From: Parasphingopyxis sp. CP4
GTDB taxonomy: Bacteria > Pseudomonadota > Alphaproteobacteria > Sphingomonadales > Sphingomonadaceae
Assembly: GCF_013378055.1 (NCBI RefSeq)
Contig: NZ_CP051130.1
Location: 1,612,001 to 1,676,000 of the forward strand
Direction: 5' to 3'
DNA length: 64,000 nucleotides
Under the pieces are notes generated by a model. That model saw only the letters and a list, made by a program, of their open reading frames with translations, was not told the origin of the DNA and did no database searches. The position numbers were made by a program, and so were the translations under genes. This document shows, piece after piece, positions 27,245 through 37,374 of the stretch (its first letter is position 1; each line of letters begins with the position of its first letter).

Positions 27245-28699
27245 TCAGTGGCGGATAATACTCGTCCCAAGCAATGCGCGCGCTATTCCCGCATCCAGAT
27301 CTGCTATCCGTAGGGGTGTGGCTAGAGATGCGCCTGCCGTGCCGATCGCAAGGGTCGAGCTACCGAGGAGACGTTGAACAAGATTCTGGCGCAGCGTTCC
27401 CGACTGCACCTTGATAAGCGGCAAGATCGTCACCCGTGGCCGCCAGAAACCCCGCCGCACGAACAGGAGACCATCGGCTATGCAATAGCCATGGGCGCGA
27501 TATTGCAGCACCGGGACGATCGCCAAGGGGATCGCAAAGAAGAGCAGCAGATAGGCCGACGACCAGAAAATCCCGGCAATCGCGGTGATGATGGCAAGCG
27601 CTATCCCGTCTTCGATCCAGCTCCGCCAAATCAGCCGGGTAGACACGCGCTCGAACGCCTCGACTGGTGGCGGTGCAGGCATGCTGAGTTCGCCGAGAAT
27701 TGGATCAATATCATCTTGCTGCGCCAGTGGCGCTACAACATGATGCGTACCAGCGGCGCCATCGCTGCCGAGGCTTTGGACCGCGAGTGCGCGCCACCCG
27801 AACAGGCGCTTGACGATCCCGGTGGTGATGATACCCGCCTGTACCCGTTTCAACGGGATCACAACGTCGGTGCGCGTGAAGAGCCCGCGTTCGCGGCGCA
27901 GCCCGGTTTCCGTGCGGCTGAGGCGAAAGCCAAACTCGCGCGCGATCGTACGCGCTAATCCGGTGATAACACCAACGGCCAGCAATAGCATTGCAATCGT
28001 CAGGATCGAATAGGCCGACACGAGGCTTGTGGCCCGCTTTCCATAGCTATCAACAACCCTGTCGGCGTCGAAATATTCGCTCGGCAGATATCCGCCAAAA
28101 TATTGGGTAGACCCGGCGATAACCGCCAGAAACACCAGTGAAAAATTGAATAGGCCGGCGATCAAGAGCTGCCCCAATCCCATCGTAAATATCGGCGGGG
28201 CTGCGACTTCCTCTTGCTCGGCTTCGCCATCCGCTAGGGCCGTCCTAATGCCAGATCGATAGGCACGGATTGTATCGCGCAACCGATCTGCTTCGGCGCG
28301 GCTGATACAGTTGAGCTCGCCCTCGTCTCCCCCGCCTCCACCGGTTTCAATTCGGGCGATCGATACACCAAAGATCCGCGCCAACAATTTCTGTTCGAGG
28401 CTCACATCCTGGATGCGATCAAAGGGAATAGTGCGACGGTTGCGATTGAGCACGCCGCTTTGAATCACCAACTGCTCTTCACCGACCCAATAGGTAAAGC
28501 GGCGCCAATAGACATAGGCGAACAGCATCGATGCGAGCAGGCCGATCAGCGCGATGATAGCGGCCACGAAGATACTCGTGTCGCCAATGAAATAGGCCGC
28601 CGCCGGCAGGCCGAACACCAGCTGCGGCAATTGCTCCAGCGCCTTGATCGCCAATGTGGCGGGATGCAGATGGGACCAGTTTTCTGGCGCCTCGCTCAT
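27245..28699 (-). CDS. Bacterial PH domain membrane protein (YdbT-like)
   Basis: A 484-residue membrane protein with repeated bPH2 (DUF304) modules, each made of a membrane hairpin followed by a PH-like beta domain. Module landmarks are WRRFTYWVGEEQLVIQSGVLNRNRRTIPFDRIQDVSLEQ (abridged), LSRTETGLRRERGLFTRTDV and CIADGLLFVRRGFWRPRVTI, that is, three copies. In Bacillus the YdbS/YdbT pair contributes to resistance to certain antimicrobials; the mechanism is unsettled. Its ATG overlaps the stop of the smaller partner (28696-28699), so the two form one translation unit. Confidence 0.85.
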   Translation of the reverse strand: MSEAPENWSHLHPATLAIKALEQLPQLVFGLPAAAYFIGDTSIFVAAIIALIGLLASMLFAYVYWRRFTYWVGEEQLVIQSGVLNRNRRTIPFDRIQDVSLEQKLLARIFGVSIARIETGGGGGDEGELNCISRAEADRLRDTIRAYRSGIRTALADGEAEQEEVAAPPIFTMGLGQLLIAGLFNFSLVFLAVIAGSTQYFGGYLPSEYFDADRVVDSYGKRATSLVSAYSILTIAMLLLAVGVITGLARTIAREFGFRLSRTETGLRRERGLFTRTDVVIPLKRVQAGIITTGIVKRLFGWRALAVQSLGSDGAAGTHHVVAPLAQQDDIDPILGELSMPAPPPVEAFERVSTRLIWRSWIEDGIALAIITAIAGIFWSSAYLLLFFAIPLAIVPVLQYRAHGYCIADGLLFVRRGFWRPRVTILPLIKVQSGTLRQNLVQRLLGSSTLAIGTAGASLATPLRIADLDAGIARALLGTSIIRH

Positions 28700-29205
28700 G
28701 CAAGATCCTCGCTGATATAGCTGCGGATCTCATCGCGCATGCGATTGGCCTCATCGATCGCCAGTCCTGGCAAATCGACCGTGCTGTTATAGCTGCCCGC
28801 TGTGTGAAGGGTGAGTGTTGAGACACCGAACGGACGCTCAATCGGCCCGCGGGATACATCGATATGCTGAACCCGGTCATAGGGAACGATTGTATCGCGG
28901 CGTACGATCAGCCCCGAGGCGATCCGGATCCCGCGCTCGCCCTCATAATAGCCCCAGCGGCGATAGCGCCGTCCCGGCAGCACCAGGACCAGGAACAGAT
29001 AGAGCAATATTCCAAGTCCGGTTCCGATCCCGGCGGCCCATTCGAGTTCGCGGCTCAGGAAAAAATCGCCAACCACCAGCAGCGCCAAGGGAATTAGCCC
29101 CAGCAGTGCCGCGCGAATTCGCAACACGGATTTCTGGCGGGGATCGAGCGGAAGCAAGTCAGCCTCCACCGGATTAATCTCGGTTTCCTCGGCATTTTCA
29201 GTCAT
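28696..29205 (-). CDS. Bacterial PH domain membrane protein (YdbS-like)
   Basis: A 169-residue partner of the larger bPH2 protein. It has two membrane segments (IRAALLGLIPLALLVVGDFFL and GIGTGLGILLYLFLVLVLP, abridged) and one bPH2 domain (YRRWGYYEGERGIRIASGLI, VPYDRVQHIDVSRGPIERPFG). ATG at 29205 (minus strand) follows CGAGGGA; a longer frame to 29268 is not conserved. The pair is divergent from the phosphodiesterase gene at 29370 with a 164-base interval for both promoters. Confidence 0.85.
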   Translation of the reverse strand: MTENAEETEINPVEADLLPLDPRQKSVLRIRAALLGLIPLALLVVGDFFLSRELEWAAGIGTGLGILLYLFLVLVLPGRRYRRWGYYEGERGIRIASGLIVRRDTIVPYDRVQHIDVSRGPIERPFGVSTLTLHTAGSYNSTVDLPGLAIDEANRMRDEIRSYISEDLA

Positions 29206-29369
29206 AAACGTCCCTCGCCTCCGGCAATCTGTAGCTCTCCAGTTAGTCATTCGCGGGAACTGAAACAATCGCCGGGCATTTTTCTCACGATATCAGATCA
29301 CGAAAACCAGCTGACACCATTGCCACACAGCCGAATTCGCGACATTGAGAGGCCAGGAGTAGCACTGCG

Positions 29370-30437
29370 ATGCGATATGGTTTTCTATCCCTGCTGATCT
29401 GCCTGCTCCCCGCCTGTGCAACAATGGCTCCACCGCCCATGACAGATAGCCCGACAGCCCTGATCATCGCGCATCGCGGCGCATCCTCAGAAGTGCCTGA
29501 GCACACTCTGGAAGCCTATCAGCGCGCAATCGATCAAGGGGCCGACTATATCGAGCCCGATCTCGTGATGACGCAGGATGGCGTGCTCGTCGCGCGGCAT
29601 GAGAATGAGATATCCGGCACCACCAATGTTGCCGACCATCCCGAGTTTGCTGACCGGCGCACGACCAAAACGATCCGGGGTCGCCAGGTAAACGGCTGGT
29701 TCACAGAGGATTTCACGCTCGCTGAGCTGCGCACCTTGCGGGCACGCGAGCGTATTCCCCAGCTCCGCCCGGCAAGCGCCGAACAGGATGGCCAATATGC
29801 AATCCCGACCCTGGCGGAAGTCATTGCCTTGGTGCAGCGACAGGATCGCAGCGTCGGCCTGATGCCCGAGATAAAATTTCCATCCTATTTCACATCAATC
29901 GGCCTTGGCATGGAAGAGCCGCTTGCCCGCCAGCTTGGCGAAGCCGGCTATAACAACGCCACGGATCCGGTGATGATCCAGTCATTTGAAATCGCGCCCC
30001 TGGCCGCATTGGATGTGCTGACGAACCTGCGTTTGGTGCAATTGATCGGTCCGCGCGGTGCGCCTGCCGATGCGCCGGACACCAGCTATGCGCATATGGC
30101 GTCGGCCGAAGGATTACAGACGATAGCGACCTATGCCGATGCCGTGGCCCCGCACAAATCGCTGATCATGGATCGGAACGGCGCAGGCGAATTGGAAGCG
30201 CCGAGCACATTGGTTAGCGATGCACAAGCGGCCGGATTGCTGGTGATCGCCTATACATTCCGTCCGGAAAACTATTTCCTGCCGGCCAATTTGCGGACCC
30301 AGCGGTCGGGTAACGAGCGTAGCCATGGCGATATGGCAGCGGAAGTCGCCGCTTTTCTCGCAGCTGGTATCGATGGATTGTTTACAGACTTTGTCCCGCC
30401 GGCCATTGCCGCGCGCGATGGGCAAGCGTCGGAATAG
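29370..30437 (+). CDS. Glycerophosphodiester phosphodiesterase, lipoprotein
   Basis: A 355-residue periplasmic enzyme that splits deacylated phospholipids (glycerophosphodiesters) to glycerol-3-phosphate and alcohol. The N-terminus is a lipoprotein signal (LICLLPAC, lipobox LPAC at about residue 18). The GDPD motif is complete: AHRGASSEVPEHTLEAY, GADYIEPDLVMTQDGVLVARH, with the metal-binding Glu/Asp and catalytic His pair, and the insertion ANLRTQRSGNERS before the end, as in GlpQ-type enzymes. The final codons abut smc head to head: a 16-base perfect palindrome (30430-30445) spans both stop codons. Confidence 0.9.
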   Translation: MRYGFLSLLICLLPACATMAPPPMTDSPTALIIAHRGASSEVPEHTLEAYQRAIDQGADYIEPDLVMTQDGVLVARHENEISGTTNVADHPEFADRRTTKTIRGRQVNGWFTEDFTLAELRTLRARERIPQLRPASAEQDGQYAIPTLAEVIALVQRQDRSVGLMPEIKFPSYFTSIGLGMEEPLARQLGEAGYNNATDPVMIQSFEIAPLAALDVLTNLRLVQLIGPRGAPADAPDTSYAHMASAEGLQTIATYADAVAPHKSLIMDRNGAGELEAPSTLVSDAQAAGLLVIAYTFRPENYFLPANLRTQRSGNERSHGDMAAEVAAFLAAGIDGLFTDFVPPAIAARDGQASE

Positions 30438-33400
30438 CTATTCCGCTGCGAGCAGCGTTTCGGCGCCACCAAGATCGACAGATACCAAACGGCTGACGCC
30501 GCGTTCCACCATCGTCACGCCGTAGAGACGATGCATGCGGGACATGGTCACGGCGTTATGCGTGACGATCAGGTAGCGGGTGTCGGTTTCTGCAGCCATC
30601 TGGTCGAGCAGTTCGCAAAAGCGTTCGATATTCGCATCGTCGAGCGGGGCATCGACCTCGTCGAGCACACAGATCGGTGCCGGATTAGTGAGGAACAGGG
30701 CAAAAATCAGCGCAATCGCGGTGAGCGCCTGCTCACCGCCCGATAGCAGCGTCAATGTGGCAAGTTTCTTGCCCGGCGGCTGGGCCATGATTTCCAGGCC
30801 CGCTTCGAGGGGGTCATCGGAATCAATCAGCGCAAGATGCGCCTGTCCGCCCTGGAACAGCGTGCCGAACAGTCGGCGGAAATGCTTGTCGACCTCTTCG
30901 AACGCCGCCAGCAAGCGCGCGCGACCTTCGCGATTGAGATTGCCGATAGAACCGCGCAGCCGGTTGATCGCCTGACCCAGCTCTTCGCGCTCGGCAAGCG
31001 ATGTATCGCGTTCGGTCTCAAGCTCTTCCAGCTCGCTTTCGGCGACCAGATTGACCGGCCCGATCCGCTCGCGATCGGTCTTCATCTTGTCCAGCGCCGC
31101 TGACTCTTCCTCAGCGCCAGCGACCTGATCCGCATCGAATTCGAATTTTTCGGCCAGTCCGCCGGGTGCAGACTGGAACCGTTCGCTCGCCACGCGCTCA
31201 AACTCACGGCGGCGGCTTTCGGCATTCTCAAAGCGTGCCTGGCCACCGGCGCGATGTTCGCGTGCGGCTGACAGGGCTTCCACGGCTTCAGCGGCGAGGC
31301 CTTCGGTCTCGGCAACCCGTTCTTCGCCGGTGCGTTCTTCTGCACGCGCAGTTTCGGCCTTTTGCTCGGCTTCCACCGCCTTGGTCTGCAGTCCGGCGAT
31401 CTTCGCTTCAATCTCCGTCGGTGCATCGACCAAGGCCTTGGCTTCAGCCTCGGCTTCGGCTTCGCGCTTGGCCATTTCCTGGACCCGGCGTGCAGCCTCG
31501 CCCGCCCGGCTCTTCCAGCTGTCGGCCTCTGCCTTGGCCGCTTCCAGCCGCGCCTTGTCGGCATCGATGGCCTGGCCGATTGTGGCCGCCTCTGCCCGCG
31601 CTTCGGCAAGAATGATCCGAGCCGCTTCGCTCGCGCTTTTCAGCCGTTCGACAGAGGCATCCATGTCTCCGCCATCTGGCAGATCGGAAAGGCTTTTCTC
31701 GGTGTTTTTGAGGTTCGTTTTGGCATCGTCGAGCTCCGCAGCGGTGCGATCGCGGCGTTCGATAAGCCCAGCCTGTTGATCGCCGAGCCGCTCGATCGCA
31801 GCGCGCGCCGAATCTTCCTCGCGGATCGCCGCGCGCGCATCATCTTCTGCCGTACCCAAAGCTGCGCGACCGTCCTCAAGCGTTGTGCGCGCTTCGGTTA
31901 GGCTCGCAATTGCGGTTGTCGCCCGAGCCGCAGCCTCTTCCAACGTCGTACGCGCTTCCGGGAGTTCCGCTTGAATGGCTTCGAGCCGATTGACGCGCAC
32001 CAGGCGGTCGGCTGCGGCGGCGCCTTCATCCCGTGCGACATAGCCATCCCACCGCCGTAGCCCACCATCTGTGGTCACGATGCGCTGGCCAACCGCAAGC
32101 TCGATCGAGCCGTTATCGGTTTCAAGAACACCAATCTGCGCGAGCCGACGTATCAGCTGCGACGGCGCGTTTACATGATCGGCAAGACGCTCAACTCCGA
32201 CGGGCAGTGCAGGATCGCTGCCATGGCTTTCAGATCCTGACCAGCGCCGACTGCTCGCCTCGCCAAGTCCTGCTTCGAGGTCATCGCCGAGGGCTGCGGC
32301 CAGTGCCCTCTCATATCCCTTGTCCGCACGCACATAGCCGAGCGCCTTATCCTCGATCGCGTCGTCCATATCGGTCGCGAGTGCACGCGCTTCGGATTCC
32401 AGCGCCGACAGAGCGGCGCGGGCGGCGGCGGTATCGCTTTCGGCGGCGTCGCGCGCATCGGCAGCCTTTTGCCGCTGCTCGTCGGCCGACGCGATAGCGT
32501 TTTGCAGTTCGGCAACCCGAGCCTCGGTGCGTTTGCGCGCTTTCTCTGCCGCGGCGAGCGCCTTTTCGAGCGGCTTGATATCGCCCAACTCAGCCAGTTC
32601 AGTCGCGACCCGCTCTGCTTCGCCTTCAGCCCGGTCGAGCCGCTCGCGTGCACTTTCCGCATTGGCTTCAGCAACCCGGACATCCGCTTGTTGCGATGCC
32701 TGAGCCGCGAGTGCGCGGGCCATGGCCAGTTCGGCTTCGCGCGAAACGGTTTCCGCTTCCTGAAGTTTGGATTCGCTCTCTGCCAGCCGCTCATCAGTGC
32801 CTTCCAACCGCGCGGCGATGCTTTTCTCTTCGGCCTCAAGCCGTTCAAGTGCGGCAGCGGCATCCTGTGACAGCGCATCTTCGCGCCCACGATCATGTTT
32901 CAGATTCTCGCGCTGATTGGCGAGTTCATCGATCCGCCGCTCCAGCGCGCTGCGTTCGTTCTTGAGAGCGGCCAGCTCATGCCCCAGTGCCGCAGCAGTT
33001 TCGCGTGCTTCCTGGGCCGCGTTGCGCTGTTCCGCCAGCGCGCGCGCGGCTTCGGCTTGATGCACCGCTGCAGCGCGTTGTTTTTCGGCCGCTTCGCCAA
33101 CCCGGGCTTCGGCTTGTTCGGCCTCGGCCTTGGCGGCTTCGGCAGCCGCCGCCGCATCGCGCCAGCGGGCAAATACGAGCCGCGCTTCGCCAAGCTCTAT
33201 CTTCTCGCTGAGTTTGCGATAGCGCCGTGCAGCACTCGCCTGCCTTTTCAGTGCACGAATGCGCGTTTCCATATCGGCAAGCAGATCATCGAGCCGAGAG
33301 AGGTTGGTTTCAGTCGCACGCAGCTTCTGCTCGGCATCCTTGCGGCGAACATGGAGACCAGCGATCCCCGCCGCCTCTTCCAGCATCTGGCGACGTTCAG

Positions 33401-33878
33401 CCGGTTTGGCCGATACGACAGCACCAATCTTGCCCTGGCTCACCAGTGCCGGTGAATGGGCGCCGGTCGCCGCATCGGCGAACAGCAGTGCTACATCCTT
33501 GGCCCGCACATCGCGGCCATTGACGCGATAGGCAGAGCCCGCACCGCGCTCGATCCGCCGGACAACTTCAACCTCGCTCTCAAGCGCAATCGTATCATTG
33601 TCGGGCCGATCGCCTTCGTCACGTTCGGCAAGAATCGATACTTCGGCAAATTGACGCTCAGGCCGGGCATCGGTGCCGGCGAAGATCACATCTTCCATAC
33701 CGCCACCGCGCATCGACTTGGGCGAGCTCTCACCCATCGTCCAGCGCAGCGCTTCCAGCAGATTGGATTTGCCACAGCCATTGGGGCCGACAACGCCGGT
33801 TAGCCCAGGTTCAATCCTGAGCTCCGTCGGATCGACAAAGCTTTTAAAGCCCGCAAGTTTGAGGCGCTTTATCCGCAT
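30438..33878 (-). CDS. smc: Chromosome segregation protein SMC
   Basis: A 1146-residue SMC ATPase that compacts and segregates the chromosome. The N-terminal head has Walker A GPNGCGKS (residues 31-38), the C-terminal head has the ABC signature LLSGGEQALTAIAL and Walker B ICVLDEVDAPLDDANIERF. Two very long Ala/Glu/Arg coiled-coil arms flank a hinge domain (about residues 495-640, beginning ALGYVRADKGYERALAAALGDDLEA, abridged). ScpA/ScpB are not in this window. It reads toward the phosphodiesterase gene and shares an abutting stop. Confidence 0.96.
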   Translation of the reverse strand: MRIKRLKLAGFKSFVDPTELRIEPGLTGVVGPNGCGKSNLLEALRWTMGESSPKSMRGGGMEDVIFAGTDARPERQFAEVSILAERDEGDRPDNDTIALESEVEVVRRIERGAGSAYRVNGRDVRAKDVALLFADAATGAHSPALVSQGKIGAVVSAKPAERRQMLEEAAGIAGLHVRRKDAEQKLRATETNLSRLDDLLADMETRIRALKRQASAARRYRKLSEKIELGEARLVFARWRDAAAAAEAAKAEAEQAEARVGEAAEKQRAAAVHQAEAARALAEQRNAAQEARETAAALGHELAALKNERSALERRIDELANQRENLKHDRGREDALSQDAAAALERLEAEEKSIAARLEGTDERLAESESKLQEAETVSREAELAMARALAAQASQQADVRVAEANAESARERLDRAEGEAERVATELAELGDIKPLEKALAAAEKARKRTEARVAELQNAIASADEQRQKAADARDAAESDTAAARAALSALESEARALATDMDDAIEDKALGYVRADKGYERALAAALGDDLEAGLGEASSRRWSGSESHGSDPALPVGVERLADHVNAPSQLIRRLAQIGVLETDNGSIELAVGQRIVTTDGGLRRWDGYVARDEGAAAADRLVRVNRLEAIQAELPEARTTLEEAAARATTAIASLTEARTTLEDGRAALGTAEDDARAAIREEDSARAAIERLGDQQAGLIERRDRTAAELDDAKTNLKNTEKSLSDLPDGGDMDASVERLKSASEAARIILAEARAEAATIGQAIDADKARLEAAKAEADSWKSRAGEAARRVQEMAKREAEAEAEAKALVDAPTEIEAKIAGLQTKAVEAEQKAETARAEERTGEERVAETEGLAAEAVEALSAAREHRAGGQARFENAESRRREFERVASERFQSAPGGLAEKFEFDADQVAGAEEESAALDKMKTDRERIGPVNLVAESELEELETERDTSLAEREELGQAINRLRGSIGNLNREGRARLLAAFEEVDKHFRRLFGTLFQGGQAHLALIDSDDPLEAGLEIMAQPPGKKLATLTLLSGGEQALTAIALIFALFLTNPAPICVLDEVDAPLDDANIERFCELLDQMAAETDTRYLIVTHNAVTMSRMHRLYGVTMVERGVSRLVSVDLGGAETLLAAE

Positions 33879-33929
33879 CGGCTATGCCGTTGGACCATGA
33901 GCGTGCAATCTGCCCCCGATATCCTCAAT

Positions 33930-34670
33930 CTATTCCACCATCTCCTGGAGCCGGGCATCAAGCTGCGCCCAGCCATTCAAACCTTGGACAAGTTCATTAT
34001 TGATCAGGAATGACGGCGTGCCGGAAATGTTATGCTGGTTGAGGGCACGATTGCGCATCTCTTCCAGTTCCTGGATCGCTGCCGTGTCTGTCAGGCATTG
34101 ACGAGCGCGTTGCCCCGAAATCCCCATGCCACCGACCAAATCGATGAGGCCAGATGCTTGCGCAAATCCGACAAATGCCTGGCCGCTCTGGACGGCTTCC
34201 TGCGTCGACAGTGCCTGAAGTTGCGCCTGATCGGCACTCTGGATCGTCTCGAACATATTCGTCTGATTGGCGAACAAGCGCTCATTCAGCGGGAAGAACG
34301 GTTCTTCCCCGTTGCAGCGTGCGAGCAGGGCCGCGCTGAGATCCAGCGGATCGCGCACAAAGTTACGAATCTCGAAACTGACTGTTCCTTGCGAAATATA
34401 GTTTTCGACCATCGGCTCATAGCTTTGTGCGGCAAAGGCTGCGCAAGCCGGGCAGGTCAGCGATGCATATTCAACGATCGCGATCGGTGCATCCGGATTA
34501 CCCATCCGGAACCCGCCTTCTTCGGTCTTCGAGACAACCGCGACCCAATCTTGTGAGGTATCGGCCTCGACGGGGCCGGTTGCCGCGCCGCCGTTGGCAG
34601 ATGTTTCGCCGCCGCATGCCGCCAGGGTTGCCGCAAGGGCGATGGCAGAAACTTTCCAAAGGTTAGACAT
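33930..34670 (-). CDS. DsbA-family thioredoxin-fold lipoprotein
   Basis: A 246-residue exported thiol-disulfide protein. The N-terminus is a lipoprotein signal, VSAIALAATLAACGG (lipobox Cys). The thioredoxin fold has the active site LTCPACAAFA (CPAC) and a helical insertion, then TPSFLINNELVQG, where the cis-Pro loop of DsbA-like proteins is found. The CPAC pair and the DSBA_2-like N-terminus point to an oxidoreductase, possibly supplying disulfides alongside DsbB. Its start codon overlaps the stop of dciA (TAATG), so it is translated from the same message. Confidence 0.87.
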   Translation of the reverse strand: MSNLWKVSAIALAATLAACGGETSANGGAATGPVEADTSQDWVAVVSKTEEGGFRMGNPDAPIAIVEYASLTCPACAAFAAQSYEPMVENYISQGTVSFEIRNFVRDPLDLSAALLARCNGEEPFFPLNERLFANQTNMFETIQSADQAQLQALSTQEAVQSGQAFVGFAQASGLIDLVGGMGISGQRARQCLTDTAAIQELEEMRNRALNQHNISGTPSFLINNELVQGLNGWAQLDARLQEMVE

Positions 34671-35299
34671 TACTCATTCACTCCATTTGATGCGTCGCGG
34701 CCAATATCGCCGAGACGCTTAACCTGCAATTGCCGGGGCGGCGCATTATCGTCGACCAAAGGCGCGCCCTCGGTTGCGACCACCGAAGCAGCCAGGCCTT
34801 CCAGACAGGCCCGTAACTCGGGATCGGCGACCTCGCGCAGCGAATCTCCCAGTTCCTCAGGGATTGGCCGTAAAGACGGAGGCGCCGGACGCCGCGCCTG
34901 AGGCTTGGCGGCCTTGCCCTGCTGTATCGATATCCGGGCTACCGCCGGATAACCGAAGAAACGATTAACCCGCTCAATGATCGCTGGCTCGATATGCTGC
35001 ATCATTGTGGCATGTGCGCCGGAAACGTTCAGCCGCAACACACCGTCAGACCGCTGGCCAAACGGGAAGCGAATCGAATCCGGTGTCGACACCTCGGCAT
35101 AGCGCTCGCCGACAATTTCCGGCCAGCGTGTAACGATCGCACTCTGCACGAATCCGAACCGGCGAAACGACGCTTTTCCGATATTCGGCACCATATCGCC
35201 CAGCGCACGGGTGCGGCGGCTGCGCCGATCCGTCTTATCCCGGGTTCGGGAGGTGCCAGTCCCTGTAATATTGCGGGTTTTCGCCATCCGCTTGCTCAT
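34670..35299 (-). CDS. DUF721 (DciA-like) protein
   Basis: A 209-residue protein with a basic N-terminus (KTRNITGTGTSRTRDKTDRRSRRTR, abridged) followed by the DUF721 domain: FGFVQSAIVTRWPEIVGERYAEVSTPDSIRFPFG (abridged), then MQHIEPAIIERVNRFFGYPAVARISIQQ. DciA recruits the replicative helicase in bacteria lacking DnaC, so a replication role is likely. I chose ATG 35299; a TTG at 35314 would add five residues but would leave little room for the divergent mutY promoter. Downstream and overlapping is the DsbA-like gene. Confidence 0.85.
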   Translation of the reverse strand: MSKRMAKTRNITGTGTSRTRDKTDRRSRRTRALGDMVPNIGKASFRRFGFVQSAIVTRWPEIVGERYAEVSTPDSIRFPFGQRSDGVLRLNVSGAHATMMQHIEPAIIERVNRFFGYPAVARISIQQGKAAKPQARRPAPPSLRPIPEELGDSLREVADPELRACLEGLAASVVATEGAPLVDDNAPPRQLQVKRLGDIGRDASNGVNE

Positions 35300-35376
35300 G
35301 CCATAGGGTCCCAATGGCTGCCATAAAAACTTTCAGTGCGATGTGGATAATAGATGCGTCGAGAAATCCCGCACAA

Positions 35377-36423
35377 ATGCCCGATTTAGCGATCAGCACC
35401 GCCCTTTTGGGCTGGTATGACGATAAGGCTCGGTCGCTCCCCTGGCGGGCTGAGCCGGGGGCGCCAGCGCCCGATCCGTATCGCGTATGGCTGTCCGAAG
35501 TCATGCTGCAGCAAACGACTGTTGCGGCGGTGAAGCCCTATTTCGAGATGTTCACCAAGAAGTGGCCGACGGTGGAAGCGCTCGCAGCGGCTGATAGTGC
35601 CGATGTGATGGCTGCCTGGGCCGGCCTTGGCTATTATGCGCGGGCCCGAAACCTTCATGCGTGCGCGCAGACTATAGTTGCGGATCATGGCGGCCAGTTT
35701 CCGCAGACCGAAGCCGAGTTGCGGGAACTTCCGGGAATAGGTGCGTATATCGGCGCGGCTGTGGCAGCGATTGCCTTTGGCGAACCCGCTACCGTCGTTG
35801 ATGCCAATGTCGAACGCGTAATTACGCGGCTCCATGCAATTGAATCAGCATTGCCAAAGGCGCGCGCGGAAATTCGATCGCACACCCAATCCTATACGCC
35901 TGCTGGTCGCCCGGGCGACTTCGCTCAGGCGATGATGGATCTCGGCGCTACCATTTGCACAACCCGTAATCCCGATTGCCCGGACTGTCCGCTGCGTCAG
36001 AATTGCGCAGCTGAGCGGACCGGCAATCCCGAGCGATTTCCCGTTAAACTGCCCAAAAAGGTGAAGCCAGTGCGGCACGGCACCGCCTTTTGGCTCGAAC
36101 GGAATGGCGCCGTGCTGCTCGTCCGTCGGCCGGACTCAGGCATGCTGGGCGGGATGCGCGCGCTGCCGAGCGGAGAGTGGGTGGATACGGCCCCCGGATT
36201 TGCCGAGGCGCCCGCTAACGTCAAGTGGGCCGCCTTCGGCACTGTGAGCCATGTCTTTACCCATTTCGCTCTTGAACTGGATGTGGTGGGCGGACACGCC
36301 TTGACGGATGGTGACGCAGAAGGCGAATGGTGGCCAATTGAGACGATCGAAGAGGCCGGCCTGCCGACCTTGTTTGCCAAGGCGGCAACGCTGGCGATCG
36401 CGCAGAGGGAGAATGTTGAGTGA
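35377..36423 (+). CDS. mutY: A/G-specific adenine glycosylase
   Basis: Removes adenine mispaired with 8-oxoguanine. The 348 residues show SEVMLQQTTVAAVKPYFE, the helix-hairpin-helix ELPGIGAYIGAAVAAIAFG with the catalytic aspartate VVDANVERVI, the [4Fe-4S] cysteines CTTRNPDCPDCPLRQNC and a C-terminal Nudix-like domain that reads 8-oxoG (GTVSHVFTHFALELDV). I chose ATG 35377, just before the conserved domain; in-frame ATG at 35341 would lengthen the protein by twelve residues. The gene overlaps nudC by four bases (GTGA). Confidence 0.93.
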   Translation: MPDLAISTALLGWYDDKARSLPWRAEPGAPAPDPYRVWLSEVMLQQTTVAAVKPYFEMFTKKWPTVEALAAADSADVMAAWAGLGYYARARNLHACAQTIVADHGGQFPQTEAELRELPGIGAYIGAAVAAIAFGEPATVVDANVERVITRLHAIESALPKARAEIRSHTQSYTPAGRPGDFAQAMMDLGATICTTRNPDCPDCPLRQNCAAERTGNPERFPVKLPKKVKPVRHGTAFWLERNGAVLLVRRPDSGMLGGMRALPSGEWVDTAPGFAEAPANVKWAAFGTVSHVFTHFALELDVVGGHALTDGDAEGEWWPIETIEEAGLPTLFAKAATLAIAQRENVE

Positions 36424-37301
36424 ATACGCCGTTTAATCCGGGACTGACCGGATCTCGCCTCGACCGCGCCGACCAGATCCGCATCAAGGAGGACAAGCTC
36501 GCCGAGGTACGCGGCAGTCTCAGGGCGCGGCTGCTGAAGCTCAACGATCTCGATCCAGAGATAGGACCAGACAATATGCTCGTCTGGGGATCGATGATCG
36601 ACCGACCGGATGATTCAGAATTGCTTTTTCTGGGCATGGAGGGCGATACACCCTATTTTGCTCCGCTTATCGAAAATGCGCCGCCCACTGGACAGGCAGC
36701 CTATGCGGTGTGGCGCTATCTCGACATTATGCCGCCCGAAGAAGCCTCGACCTATGCGGCCGCTCGCTCGCTGATCGAATGGCATCGCGGGCATCTCTTC
36801 TGCAGCCGATGCGGCAATCGATCACAGGTTTCCAAGGGCGGTTGGGGCCGCACATGCCAAAGCTGCGGTGCCGAACATTTCCCGCGCGTCGACCCGGTCG
36901 TGATCATGCTCGCGACCTTTGAAGGCAAGGCGCTGGTGGGTCGACAACCCCGCTTCCCGCCAGATCGATACTCGGCACTGGCCGGTTTTGTCGAACCGGG
37001 CGAATCGCTCGAAGGCGCTGTAACGCGGGAGCTTTTCGAAGAGGCCGGTGTTCACGCGACATCGGTGCGCTATTTGTCCAGCCAGCCCTGGCCATTTCCC
37101 AACACATTGATGATGGCCTGTATCGCGCCGGTGGAGAGCGATGAGCTCACCCTCGACACCGAAGAATTGGAGGCAGCTAAATGGGTTACCAAGCAACAGG
37201 TGCTCGATGCCTTTGACGGCGCAGTGGATGCGCAATTCATCGCCCCGCCGCATTTCGCCATCGCGCATACTTTGCTGCGCGCATGGGCCGAAGACAAGTG
37301 A
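36420..37301 (+). CDS. nudC: NAD(+) diphosphatase (RNA decapping)
   Basis: Nudix hydrolase cleaving NADH and removing NAD caps from RNA. The 293 residues contain the zinc ribbon CSRCGNRSQVSKGGWGRTCQSCG (abridged), the Nudix box GFVEPGESLEGAVTRELFEEAG, and the NudC-specific array SQPWPFPNTLM. The start is GTG 36420 overlapping the mutY stop, so mutY and nudC form one translation unit; both guard against oxidised or altered nucleotides, though their co-regulation is inferred only from the overlap. Confidence 0.93.
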   Translation: MNTPFNPGLTGSRLDRADQIRIKEDKLAEVRGSLRARLLKLNDLDPEIGPDNMLVWGSMIDRPDDSELLFLGMEGDTPYFAPLIENAPPTGQAAYAVWRYLDIMPPEEASTYAAARSLIEWHRGHLFCSRCGNRSQVSKGGWGRTCQSCGAEHFPRVDPVVIMLATFEGKALVGRQPRFPPDRYSALAGFVEPGESLEGAVTRELFEEAGVHATSVRYLSSQPWPFPNTLMMACIAPVESDELTLDTEELEAAKWVTKQQVLDAFDGAVDAQFIAPPHFAIAHTLLRAWAEDK

Positions 37302-37374
37302 TTGACGGCTTGCGATAATGGCCGCCTCTCTCTAAAGCCCTGCCCAAGCAATCCGGACAGCGGGAATCAGATTC